From Nitrosomonas sp. (GTDB lineage: Bacteria; Pseudomonadota; Gammaproteobacteria; Burkholderiales; Nitrosomonadaceae), in NCBI GenBank assembly GCA_020852475.1, contig JADZAR010000184.1, forward strand, positions 1 to 64,000: 64,000 nt of DNA, read 5' to 3'. Every line of letters starts with the position of its first letter. Position 1 is the first letter of the stretch. Both the position numbers and the translations under genes were made by a program. Shown in pieces: positions 1 to 9,492 of this stretch. The notes beneath the pieces are model-generated. The model saw nothing but the letters and a program-made list of their open reading frames with translations. It was not told the origin of the DNA and made no database searches.

Positions 1-1654
1 AATCCTGTATCGATTTGTAATAACCATTGGCATGAAATGAAACTGGATTGCCTGCAAAACGTAATCCCAGCTCGTAGTGGTTTGTCTGTTCTTCGTCAAG
101 ATTCAAGCGACCGACCTCAAAGCTGCGCGTGGCAAAATGCGGGCCGGACGCAAACAGTTCCTGTACATCCGGCGCGCGTTGTGCACGCTGCCAGCTCAGA
201 TACAAGGCTGTTTGCGGCAGGATTTCATAATTTAAACTCGCAGCCAGTGAATAAGTCAGATAATTCAACGTATCCGGCAAGGGCAGTGGCGCCGAGATGC
301 CTGTCAGTTTGATTTCATGCTGCCTGGGCGCGGTGGTTTGATGATCGATACGCGCGCCCATTTCAAAATTGAGCTGATCGGTTAGAAAAACTGTTTCGGT
401 AAGAAAAAATCCCAGTGAATTGATATCTGCGGCCGGTGTAAATGTCTCGATTCCTGACGCGGTAAAATCGCGGCTTTGCCATTGCAGGCCGAACGTGCCA
501 TCAAGCCTTCCACCATAGCGATGATCGATCTCCAGGCGTGATTCCCAGACGGTATTCTTGAACTGGGTCAGTGATGCGCTTCTATTCGTAATACGCTTAT
601 CAAAATCCTTATGACTGTAGTCAATGTAACTGAGTTTTGCCTTTATCGTCGGCAGCGATCGCCAGTATGTTTTCCAGAGGCCGTCCAACTCATAACGGCG
701 TTGAGACATATCAATTCTGATGGCTTCCTGTGCAGTACTTCCCGCATCGGCATGACCCGGGACGCCGGGAGGGATGCCATAATTTCGCACCATTTCATGA
801 TAACTGCCGCCAAGATGACCGTGTCTGCCAATCAGCGATACACCCGCTGATCCACCCTGGCTGCTGGCATTGCTATTTTGAATGACGTTAAAGCTATTGG
901 CGCCGGGGTCAACCTGGAATTGCTGCCGGATGGCTGCTTCGTCCAAAGCTGCACCGGGGATATGCGTATTGTTTGAGGCGCGTTGGAAATAATCCAGATG
1001 AATCGCAAGCATTCCCTTGCCTATATCCAGGCCGATCATTCCGGCTTTATCCGCGGAATTGTGATCATAACGAAAATCCATACGACCTGCGGCGCCATTC
1101 AGGGGAATCTTTTGGGGTATCCGTTGATGCTGAATATCAACCATGCCGCCGATAGCATTGCCACCGTAACGCAGGGTTGCGGGCCCTCTTAACACCGTAA
1201 TGCTATCCGCCAGCATTGTCTCAAATGCAATCGCGAGATCGGGACTCAACGCGGAAAGATCATGCGCGCCGATCCCGTTCTGCATGACTCTGACGCGTGG
1301 ACCGCTCATGCCGCGTATTACGGGTTGGCCGACACCGGGCCCATAGGACAAATTATTGATGCCGACTTCGCGTTCCAGTGTTTTGCCAAGTGTCTCACCC
1401 GTATGAATACGCAATTCACGAGCCTGCAACTGCTGGCGAGGATTGGCAACGATTTCTTCTGTAGCCTGAATCGTTATTGCTTCAAGCATGACGGGTTCTT
1501 GCTCAATCTGCGCAGTGGAATGCTGAGTGTTCCCGGATGGAGTGGTTTGGGTTGGTTTTTTGATGATTTCCAGTTCACTGGCAAGCACCGAATTGAATAA
1601 AAGCAATAAAACTGGCCAGACAATATACCGGAGGAATATCTGTAAGCGACGCAT
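1..1654 (-). CDS. TonB-dependent outer membrane receptor (3' end runs off the window)
   Basis: Reverse-strand reading from ATG at 1654 gives a signal peptide, then a TonB plug with QARELRIHTGETLGKTLEREVGINNLSYGPGVGQPVIRGMSGPRVRVMQNG...ITVLRGPATLRYGGNAIGGMVDI. Not in the ORF track because it is open at the window edge. Confidence 0.9.
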   Translation of the reverse strand, partial: MRRLQIFLRYIVWPVLLLLFNSVLASELEIIKKPTQTTPSGNTQHSTAQIEQEPVMLEAITIQATEEIVANPRQQLQARELRIHTGETLGKTLEREVGINNLSYGPGVGQPVIRGMSGPRVRVMQNGIGAHDLSALSPDLAIAFETMLADSITVLRGPATLRYGGNAIGGMVDIQHQRIPQKIPLNGAAGRMDFRYDHNSADKAGMIGLDIGKGMLAIHLDYFQRASNNTHIPGAALDEAAIRQQFQVDPGANSFNVIQNSNASSQGGSAGVSLIGRHGHLGGSYHEMVRNYGIPPGVPGHADAGSTAQEAIRIDMSQRRYELDGLWKTYWRSLPTIKAKLSYIDYSHKDFDKRITNRSASLTQFKNTVWESRLEIDHRYGGRLDGTFGLQWQSRDFTASGIETFTPAADINSLGFFLTETVFLTDQLNFEMGARIDHQTTAPRQHEIKLTGISAPLPLPDTLNYLTYSLAASLNYEILPQTALYLSWQRAQRAPDVQELFASGPHFATRSFEVGRLNLDEEQTNHYELGLRFAGNPVSFHANGYYKSIQD

Positions 1655-2532
1655 CAGAGCCCTGCTGCGTCATAAAACATCTCGATCGGGCCGTGCTCGG
1701 TTAACGCACCGGAAATACCGTCAGCCGTATAGATATGTCCATCTTTGCTGCCGACGCAAATGGCATTGTCATAGCAGCGTGCATAATAGCCCGAGATCAA
1801 CCGGCTGGCTGCGGCATGCGGAAATAGTTCACTGTGTTGCGATTCCGCCCAAGCGAATAGCGCATCCATTCGATCATAATCATTCAATACAACTTGCGGT
1901 TCGGTTTGCAGAGCTTGCACCAGCGCCTGATTAGTGAAGTTTTGTTGTGCATTGAGATGAAAGATCAGCGCGAAAGGTTCGGAAGGCTTGTAGAGAATAT
2001 GCTCGCCCGAATCATCCACACCTAGAATAGTCATGAACACTAGATAGGCGCCGTCTTCCGGTGGCGTTCCATCCGGTTTTTGTATGCGAAAAACAGAGTG
2101 CGCTTCGAAGCTGCTACTGCGTAAATTTGCAATATAGCCTAGCGATCCGTTGCCCTCTGTAGTTGTCACTAGCGTGTCGCCTCCGAGTCGGCTGATCACC
2201 AGTTGTTCCGGAAAGCCTTCTCGCAACCATTGCGATTGTTCCTCCGACCATTTCAATAACGTGCTTTCCGTATGAAAGCTTGCAATGCCGCCCTGATCAA
2301 AATTTACTCCGGTGAATCCGGAGTCGCCGTTGAAATAAGGTCGGAATGTGTCGGTGAATGGAATGACGAAAGCAGTATGGTCGCCGAGCGGTCTTCCCTG
2401 ACGCTGGATGTCAATCTCAATTTGGCCATCGCGCCAGGCAAACGCCATATTCGGTTCGCCTTCGTGCGCTGCGGTCATGGCGCTATAAAAAAGCAAAATC
2501 ATTCCCACAAAAGATAAACTGTACTTATTCAT
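1654..2532 (-). CDS. secreted hypothetical protein, 1-nt overlap with the TonB receptor start; C-terminal LFxWAE...LFP domain
   Basis: ORF 1654..2613; likely start MNKYSLSFVGMILLFYSAMTAAHE (signal peptide). Translationally coupled to the receptor. Confidence 0.75.
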   Translation of the reverse strand: MNKYSLSFVGMILLFYSAMTAAHEGEPNMAFAWRDGQIEIDIQRQGRPLGDHTAFVIPFTDTFRPYFNGDSGFTGVNFDQGGIASFHTESTLLKWSEEQSQWLREGFPEQLVISRLGGDTLVTTTEGNGSLGYIANLRSSSFEAHSVFRIQKPDGTPPEDGAYLVFMTILGVDDSGEHILYKPSEPFALIFHLNAQQNFTNQALVQALQTEPQVVLNDYDRMDALFAWAESQHSELFPHAAASRLISGYYARCYDNAICVGSKDGHIYTADGISGALTEHGPIEMFYDAAGL

Positions 2533-3076
2533 TTCTATGCTCCAAGAATTTAATCCGGCGAAATCGGTGAACACTAAAAAAGCCGTCGGTTGAAAGAGTA
2601 TGTGTTCTTTCATGGCGAGGTATGTGCGGATGTAACGTTTACAGAAAACCGTTTAAAAAAACGATTCGAAATGGCTCATATGATTTCTATACAAGCCAGC
2701 GAATGCTAGTTGAGTAATTGGTGATTATCAATGCGACAAATTGTCGCACCATCTCGGTCTCATCAATTCCATGCCACTCCACGCGGTGGCCTCTTTGCCG
2801 GTCAATCGAAGTTCAAAATCTATGAATTTCTCCTGTAAGAAAACTATGCTCAATTCAAGCAATGATGATTTGGCAGAATGATCCTGTTTTTAATAAATTA
2901 TTCGAATGACTTCCATTAATGAATTTTCCTAATAAAAAATCTGGGGTAAATCCGCTTAGCGAGAGGACAAGATGTTTTTCCTCAAACAGCAACAAAGAAT
3001 ACCCGGCTACGGATTAAAGTTTCGTGCCTCCAGGTCGATGGAACAGCTTTATCACTTAACAGCAAGTATTGGTATT

Positions 3077-3271
3077 ATGAAAATAACAGTGAACTATCAA
3101 TCCGGGCATCGGCAATCATTTATTGTTCCCAAGAATATGCTGGCTCTGGATTTTCGTAAGCGGGCCGAAGAAATCGGCGGAAAGATCGATAATATAGAAT
3201 TTTCATTATCCAAAAACCAAGTCGGCTTTTATAACTCAGAAATCAAAGAATCCATACTCCATCCAGACTAA
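3077..3271 (+). CDS. small conserved hypothetical protein
   Basis: ORF 2972..3271; MKITVNYQSGHRQSFIVPKNMLALDFRKRAEEIGGKIDNIEFSLSK looks like a real compact protein; start uncertain. Confidence 0.45.
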   Translation: MKITVNYQSGHRQSFIVPKNMLALDFRKRAEEIGGKIDNIEFSLSKNQVGFYNSEIKESILHPD

Positions 3272-3554
3272 TTCCTTGCGTTTTATAGAAAAAACCAGAA
3301 AGTGTGGTGATTTCTTATCAAATTTCGTATTTTCCCGCAGAAAACCATAAGAAACTGAGGAAGCCCGATTGAAATCGTCAATTTTTTCGTGCAAAGCGTT
3401 TGGTTGTTGAAAATTGTGTCAGCGCAAATCGAAAGAGGCGGAAAGAGGATTCCTATCAATTCGTTATAACAGTGTATTGTTAAATGGTGTTTTGTTTTTC
3501 CATGTGATTTGTTATCATTAGCATTCATTTTGGCAAATAAATCCAGTGTAGGCT

Positions 3555-4064
3555 ATGCGACAAACAAAAACTGTTTACATTGTTTTAACTTGTGTTTTAT
3601 ATGCTTTCCTGATTGTCGGTTGCGGTTCTTTACCAGATAAAAGTGCAAACAATTATCAGCTGAAATCTAAACCGATTACAAAAAAAACCGCGCCGCGTGA
3701 AGCGGTTGTCAGTGAGTTATATCGACAGCATCGTGAATGGCAGGGGGTTCGTTATCGACTTGGCGGCACAAGCAGGTCAGGTATAGACTGTTCGGCATTT
3801 GTTCAATTGACGTACAAAACAAGACTCGGTATTCACTTGCCCAGGACTGCGCGCCAGCAATCCAGACTGGGTGCTGAAATTCGCAGACATCAATTGGCGC
3901 CGGGTGATTTGGTTTTTTTTAGAACCGGACCTACATCCAAGCATGTTGGTATTTATCTGGAGAAAAATAAATTCCTCCATGCATCGCAACGTAAAGGCGT
4001 GACAATATCGCGTTTAGATAACGCTTACTGGCAATCCAAGTACTGGAAATCTGTTCGTTTATAA
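3555..4064 (+). CDS. NlpC/P60 (C40) family lipoprotein peptidase
   Basis: Lipobox LIVGCG; GVRYRLGGTSRSGIDCSAFVQ, LPRTARQQ, PGDLVFFRTGPTSKHVGIYL motifs. Confidence 0.9.
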   Translation: MRQTKTVYIVLTCVLYAFLIVGCGSLPDKSANNYQLKSKPITKKTAPREAVVSELYRQHREWQGVRYRLGGTSRSGIDCSAFVQLTYKTRLGIHLPRTARQQSRLGAEIRRHQLAPGDLVFFRTGPTSKHVGIYLEKNKFLHASQRKGVTISRLDNAYWQSKYWKSVRL

Positions 4065-4079
4065 AATAAGCAAAGCCAG

Positions 4080-4541
4080 ATGAATCGGCTTGTACTGCAA
4101 ATACCGCCCATAGTTGTGTTAGCCGTATTCGTGACCCTAATGTGGTATGCAGAATTGTTTTTTCCATTTCTTACACTGGAATTCGGTTTTCATTTTTCTA
4201 TGTCAGTGCTGATCGCTTTTCTGGGGCTTTTTCTGATTCTCATAAGCAGTATTACTTTTTATCGATACGGTACAACCCTGAATCCGTTGAGGCCGGAATT
4301 AACCTCGGCGCTGGTTACATCGGGGCCTTATCGCTATAGTCGTAATCCGATTTACGTAGGCCTGGCATTGATGCTTTTGGGCTGGGGTGTTTATTTGCAA
4401 AATCTTGCATCATTATTCTGTGTGCTGGTATTTGTGCTTTATATCAATCGATTTCAGATCTTTCCCGAGGAAGAATCGCTTGCACAGAAATTCGGTGTTG
4501 AATTTGAAATTTATAAATCCAGAGTAAATCGCTGGCTGTAA
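4080..4541 (+). CDS. isoprenylcysteine carboxyl methyltransferase (ICMT/PEMT) family membrane protein
   Basis: LVTSGPYRYSRNPIYVGLALMLLGWGVY and EEESLAQKFGVEFEIYKSRVNRWL motifs; transmembrane helices. Confidence 0.85.
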   Translation: MNRLVLQIPPIVVLAVFVTLMWYAELFFPFLTLEFGFHFSMSVLIAFLGLFLILISSITFYRYGTTLNPLRPELTSALVTSGPYRYSRNPIYVGLALMLLGWGVYLQNLASLFCVLVFVLYINRFQIFPEEESLAQKFGVEFEIYKSRVNRWL

Positions 4542-4579
4542 GATAGCGTGTATGGATTTTTAAACGGTGAAACCAATCA

Positions 4580-4912
4580 GTGGAAAAAGAAATGAATGAA
4601 CTTAACCAGAAGTTGCAAAAAAACAAGCTGTTAACGCGGGCACTGTTTATGGTTTTTTTTATTATTGTTTACAGTATTTCCAAGTTTCTTGTTATTGGGT
4701 TTGCAATATTTCAATTTGTTACCCTTCTGATGACAGAAAAGCTAAATACCCAAGTACTTAAATTCACGCAAGGCTTGAGTTTTTATATCTTTCAAATTAC
4801 GCAGTTTGTGACATTTAACAGTGAAACAAAGCCTTTTCCATTTAGTGCATGGCCCAATGATAAAGACGCATTAAATAACGACCAGGAAGCGGGTAATAAT
4901 AAATTGGATTAG
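4580..4912 (+). CDS. DUF4389-like small membrane protein
   Basis: ALFMVFFIIVYSISKFLVIGFAIFQFVTLLMTEKLNTQVLKFTQGLSFYIFQITQFVTFNSETKPFPFSAWP. Confidence 0.7.
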   Translation: MEKEMNELNQKLQKNKLLTRALFMVFFIIVYSISKFLVIGFAIFQFVTLLMTEKLNTQVLKFTQGLSFYIFQITQFVTFNSETKPFPFSAWPNDKDALNNDQEAGNNKLD

Positions 4913-4921
4913 CGGTTTTTT

Positions 4922-5878
4922 TCAGTGATCAAGCCAGTGTTCCAGACCCAGTGTATTCAAACGAATATCCGAATACAATAAATTGGTAATATCCTCCTCA
5001 GGCATGGTACAGCCATGTGATCTGATGTGCTGTAACAGCAGTGCCTGCAATGCCGCGCGGATTGCATCGAATCTGCTGGTTTTGATTGAATCAGCGTAAT
5101 TCTGCACATTTCGTGCAATGTCAACATGAGCGTTTATCAGTTCGTGCATCGATTCCGCGTGTTGTTCCAGATGGCAGATGCGGCTGTAGTGTGTCAGAAA
5201 AGCATGTTCCGGATTAAAACGCATGATGCGATCAATGGACGCATGCGCTGCGTCGGGATCAAACTGAACTGGGGTGGTGGTGGGAAATACAAATTCCATG
5301 CTATTGACATCCAGTTCGCGATATGAAACGCCAAACGTATCGCCGGTAAAAAACGAATTGCTCTTTTCGTCATAGATGCAGTTGTGATGGCGCGCATGAC
5401 CGGGAGTATCAAGAAAAAGCAGTGAGCGGCCATTCAGATCAATTCTGCTTTCATCCGGTGCTTCGATGATGCGTTTTCTGTCTATGGGGTATATTTCACC
5501 GTAAACACGTTTAAATTCAGTTTCGCCATAAACAGCGATTGCGCCGGAAATTAATTTGTCGGGATTCGCCATGTGACGGGCGCCACGCGGATGCACGACG
5601 AGTCTGGCATTGGGGAAGACGCGCATGCAATGGCTCGCGCCGCCTGCGTGATCCAGATGAATGTGGGTAAGGATAATATAGTCTACATTCTCAACCGCCA
5701 GATTCTTTTCCTGAAGAACGCCGAGAACACCGGGGATGGAGGAGGCCGTGCCGGTGTCGATCAGTGCTATTTTCCCATGTTCGACAATCAGGTGAATGGC
5801 GGCGCGTTTGGGGCGGTGAAATTGCGCATCTATTGCGCTGATGCCATCGGAATAATCAGTAACGAGCGAAAGTGTCAT
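4922..5878 (-). CDS. MBL-fold metallo-hydrolase
   Basis: ILTHIHLDHAGGASH, DTPGHARHHNCIYD, TGDTFG motifs. Confidence 0.9.
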   Translation of the reverse strand: MTLSLVTDYSDGISAIDAQFHRPKRAAIHLIVEHGKIALIDTGTASSIPGVLGVLQEKNLAVENVDYIILTHIHLDHAGGASHCMRVFPNARLVVHPRGARHMANPDKLISGAIAVYGETEFKRVYGEIYPIDRKRIIEAPDESRIDLNGRSLLFLDTPGHARHHNCIYDEKSNSFFTGDTFGVSYRELDVNSMEFVFPTTTPVQFDPDAAHASIDRIMRFNPEHAFLTHYSRICHLEQHAESMHELINAHVDIARNVQNYADSIKTSRFDAIRAALQALLLQHIRSHGCTMPEEDITNLLYSDIRLNTLGLEHWLDH

Positions 5879-5911
5879 AAATGGAGCAATAATTTTGTTT
5901 TATGTGATGAG

Positions 5912-7879
5912 TCAATTTGTCTGTTTTAACTGATCCAGGATCGCCGGATTTTCAAGCGTGGAGACATCCTGGGTTATTTCTTCGCCTTTCGCGAGCGCAC
6001 GCAAAAGACGCCGCATAATTTTTCCGGATCGTGTTTTCGGTAAATTTTCACCGAAGCGTATTTCTTCCGGTTTTGCAATCGGGCCAATTTCACGGGCTAC
6101 CCAATCACGCAACTGCTGAGTAATACGGTTTACTTCGTCGCCTTCGGGATAATCACCTTTCAGCACAACAAAGGCGACAACAGCCTCGCCTTTGACCTCG
6201 TGCGGCTTACCGACAACGGCTGCTTCTGCGACTAGAGGATTGGCGACCAGCGCGGATTCAATTTCCATGGTGCCCAGACGGTGTCCGGAAACATTGAGTA
6301 CGTCGTCAATACGCCCCATAATCCAGAAATAACCGTCTTCATCGCAATGGGCCGAATCTCCGGCCAGATAATATTTACCGCCGCCAACATCCTCCGGGAA
6401 ATAGGCTTTCTTGAAACGTTCCGGATCGCGCCACAATGTGCGGATTTGTGATGGAAATGGCTTCTTGATAACCAGGAATCCGCCTTTCCCTTTTTCAACA
6501 TCATGACCGGCTTCGTCGACGATTGCCGCAAAAATGCCCGGCAGCGGCAATGTGCATGAACCGGGTTTGAGCGGCGCGACACCCGGGAGTGGTGCAATCA
6601 TATGGCAGCCGGTTTCCGTCTGCCACCATGTATCCACAATCGGGCAGCGTGAATGGCCTATTTTTTCATAAAACCACATCCATGCTTCGGGATTGATCGG
6701 TTCGCCCACTGAACCCAGCAGCCGCAGCGAGGATAAATCGTAATTGTCAGGCAAATCCGCGCCCAATTTGATCAGTGAACGAATTGCCGTAGGCGCTGTG
6801 TAGAATGTGGTGACCTTATGTTTGTCGATGATTTCCCAGAATCTTCCGGCGTGCGGATGGGTGGGTACGCCTTCAAAGATAATTTGTGTTGCACCCATCG
6901 CCAGCGGTCCATAGGTCACATAGCTGTGACCGGTAATCCAGCCAACATCCGCGGTGCACCAGAAAATATCAGATGGTTTGTAGTCGAAAACCCAATGCAT
7001 GCTGACCATCGTGCCAAGCAGATAACCGGCGCTTGAATGCTGTACGCCTTTCGGTTTGCCCGTGGATCCGGAGGTATACAGTGTAAACAGTGGATGCTCG
7101 GCATTGATCCATTCAGGCTCGCATTGCGTATCTGCGTTTTCGGTAATTTCATGCCACCAGACATCGCGCTGAGGATTGAAAGGCACTTTTGCGCCCGACC
7201 GCTGAAAAACAACGACGGTTTTAACCGACTCGGTATTACCCATGCCGATAGCTTCGTCCACGGTTGCTTTAAGCGCATGACACTTGCCGCCGCGCACCTG
7301 TTCGTCCGCTGTGATTACGGCTTTGGCGCCCGCGTCAACAATGCGTTCGTGCAGGCTTTTCGATGAAAATCCGCCGAATACAACGGAGTGAATTGCGCCA
7401 ATTCGTGCGCAGGCTTGCATTGCGACGACAGCTTCAATACGCATCGGCATATAAATAATAACGCAATCGCCTTTTTGGATATTCTGTGCCTTCAGTGCAT
7501 TGGCCAGTTTGCATACTTGCTGATGAAGGTTCTGGTAAGTGATATGTGTCACTTTGCCGTCGTCGGCTTCAAAAATAATAGCGACTTTATCGGGCTGGGT
7601 TGTTAAATGGCGATCGAGGCAGTTGTATGAAATATTCAGCTCGCCATCGCTAAACCACTTGAAAAATGGCGCGTTGCTGTCATCCAGTATCTGTGTAAAC
7701 GGTTTGTGCCAGATTAAATACGTTTTAGCCTGCTGTGCCCAGAATAATTGATAATCCTCTCGAGCCTGGCGGCAAAGCACCGCATAGGATTCCATGCCGG
7801 ATACATTGGCTTGCTGAACAAAATCCCTGGCGGGTGGGAAAATGCGTGATTCATTTAAAACGGATTCAATGGTTGACAT
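5912..7879 (-). CDS. acs: acetyl-CoA synthetase
   Basis: 655 aa; [85 protein letters not shown]. Confidence 0.95.
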   Translation of the reverse strand: MSTIESVLNESRIFPPARDFVQQANVSGMESYAVLCRQAREDYQLFWAQQAKTYLIWHKPFTQILDDSNAPFFKWFSDGELNISYNCLDRHLTTQPDKVAIIFEADDGKVTHITYQNLHQQVCKLANALKAQNIQKGDCVIIYMPMRIEAVVAMQACARIGAIHSVVFGGFSSKSLHERIVDAGAKAVITADEQVRGGKCHALKATVDEAIGMGNTESVKTVVVFQRSGAKVPFNPQRDVWWHEITENADTQCEPEWINAEHPLFTLYTSGSTGKPKGVQHSSAGYLLGTMVSMHWVFDYKPSDIFWCTADVGWITGHSYVTYGPLAMGATQIIFEGVPTHPHAGRFWEIIDKHKVTTFYTAPTAIRSLIKLGADLPDNYDLSSLRLLGSVGEPINPEAWMWFYEKIGHSRCPIVDTWWQTETGCHMIAPLPGVAPLKPGSCTLPLPGIFAAIVDEAGHDVEKGKGGFLVIKKPFPSQIRTLWRDPERFKKAYFPEDVGGGKYYLAGDSAHCDEDGYFWIMGRIDDVLNVSGHRLGTMEIESALVANPLVAEAAVVGKPHEVKGEAVVAFVVLKGDYPEGDEVNRITQQLRDWVAREIGPIAKPEEIRFGENLPKTRSGKIMRRLLRALAKGEEITQDVSTLENPAILDQLKQTN

Positions 7880-8116
7880 AGTTAACTACTCCAGTAAATC
7901 GCAAATTTACAGTCTTTTTTTGCTCTGTTTCGCGTTTGAGATAGCTTGATAAAATACTACAGTTTCTTGACAGGGATTCCTAAAGTTTCCTCGCCATGAC
8001 CCGACAATAAGTCGGAACAGCGTATTTCTAGATACGCCGTTGCGTTGAGTATGATTGTACCATTCACCTTCAGTCTCGCCACTGAAATCTAATTTCGCGA
8101 AGGATTTTCTGAATTA

Positions 8117-9307
8117 ATGATAAAAAAGATCTTGATCGGTGAAGTACGTTTAGGTATGTACATCCATAAGGTAAGTGACAATTGGATGGATCATCCATTT
8201 TGGAAGAACGCTTTCCTGCTCACCGAGCAAGCGGAACTGGAAAAATTGCAAGGCTGTGATTTAAAAGAATTATGGATTGATACATCCAAAGGGCTGGATG
8301 TGCAGCACGGGAATTCCATAGAAACCGATAGGCCAGTGGATTCGAAGCCCATTCAGCCGTTGCCGGTGGAGCAAAAAGTTGAAAAAGTAGCACTGGCCGA
8401 TGAATTGGTCGTGGCCAGGAAAGTGCATGCTAAAACCAAAGCTGTGGTCGTTTCGATGTTCAGTGATGTGCGCATGGGTAAGTCGGTTCAGGTAAAAGAG
8501 GCGCTTACCTTGGTGGATGAAATCCATCTATCCATGGAACGAAATTCAAATGCCTTGATGAGCCTGATACGGCTAAAAACCGCCGATGAATATACTTATC
8601 TGCATTCCGTAGCGGTATGCGTGTTGATGGTGGCGCTTGGCAAACAGCTTGGATTGCGCGGAGAAGAATTAAAACAGGTTGGTGTTGCCGGACTGTTGCA
8701 CGACATCGGTAAGATGGCCGTGCCGCATGAAATCCTGAACAAGCCGGATAAGCTGACAGACGAAGAATTTGATATTGTCAAAAATCATCCGCGCAGAGGC
8801 TGGGAAATTCTGCAGGCTGTATATCAGGTTGATGTACCGGCACTCGATGTTTGTTTGCACCATCATGAACGCATGGATGGAAAAGGTTATCCGGAAAGGC
8901 TCTCGGCCGATGCGCTGACATTGCATGCGCGCATGGGGGCTGTTTGTGATGTGTATGACGCCCTTACTTCAGATCGGTGCTATAAAAAAGGCTGGGAACC
9001 GGCTGAAGCCATAAGAAAAATGGCCGCGTGGAAAGATGGCCATTTTGATGAAACCGTTTTTCGTGCGTTCGTTAAAACGGTTGGTATTTATCCCGTTGGG
9101 ACATTGCTCAGGCTCAAGTCAGGACGTTTGGGCGTGGTTATCGAGCAGTCTGAAAGAAGTCTCTTGATGCCAGTGGTTAAAGTCTTTTTTTCTATGCGCA
9201 CGAATGGGCATATTCCTGTGGAAATAATCGATATGTCAAAATCAGAGGACAGCATTGTGAGTGTGGAGAATCCTGGACAATGGGGGCTTGATACAGGAAA
9301 AATCTAA
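8117..9307 (+). CDS. HD-GYP domain phosphodiesterase with N-terminal DUF3391-type domain
   Basis: LLHDIGKMAVPHEIL and HHERMDGKGYPERL both intact. Confidence 0.92.
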   Translation: MIKKILIGEVRLGMYIHKVSDNWMDHPFWKNAFLLTEQAELEKLQGCDLKELWIDTSKGLDVQHGNSIETDRPVDSKPIQPLPVEQKVEKVALADELVVARKVHAKTKAVVVSMFSDVRMGKSVQVKEALTLVDEIHLSMERNSNALMSLIRLKTADEYTYLHSVAVCVLMVALGKQLGLRGEELKQVGVAGLLHDIGKMAVPHEILNKPDKLTDEEFDIVKNHPRRGWEILQAVYQVDVPALDVCLHHHERMDGKGYPERLSADALTLHARMGAVCDVYDALTSDRCYKKGWEPAEAIRKMAAWKDGHFDETVFRAFVKTVGIYPVGTLLRLKSGRLGVVIEQSERSLLMPVVKVFFSMRTNGHIPVEIIDMSKSEDSIVSVENPGQWGLDTGKI

Positions 9308-9308
9308 C

Positions 9309-9460
9309 GGACATCTCTAAAAATCCAGATTTCGTTACAATACGTCGTTGTTCACAAAAAATATCTCCTTACCTGTTTATTATATGCCGCGTCAATATTT
9401 TTTGTTCTTGCCTCGTCTTGCTCAGTTTTTATTAAAAACTCTGGATTTTTAGAGACGCCT
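9309..9460. repeat. intergenic repeat with terminal inverted repeats, copy A
   Basis: GGACATCTCTAAAAATCCAGATTT ... ATATGCCGCGTCAATATTTTTTGTTC ... CTCTGGATTTTTAGAGACGCCT; shares ends and core with 24376-24482 and 58991-59146. Confidence 0.8.
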
Positions 9461-9492
9461 CAACGCGTATTCCGGTTTTGAGATTCTTGAGA

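Noticed and set aside
1262-1934. Plus-strand ORFs over the TonB receptor gene
   Set aside because: The minus frame reads as a continuous TonB receptor; the ORF track missed it because it runs off the window edge.
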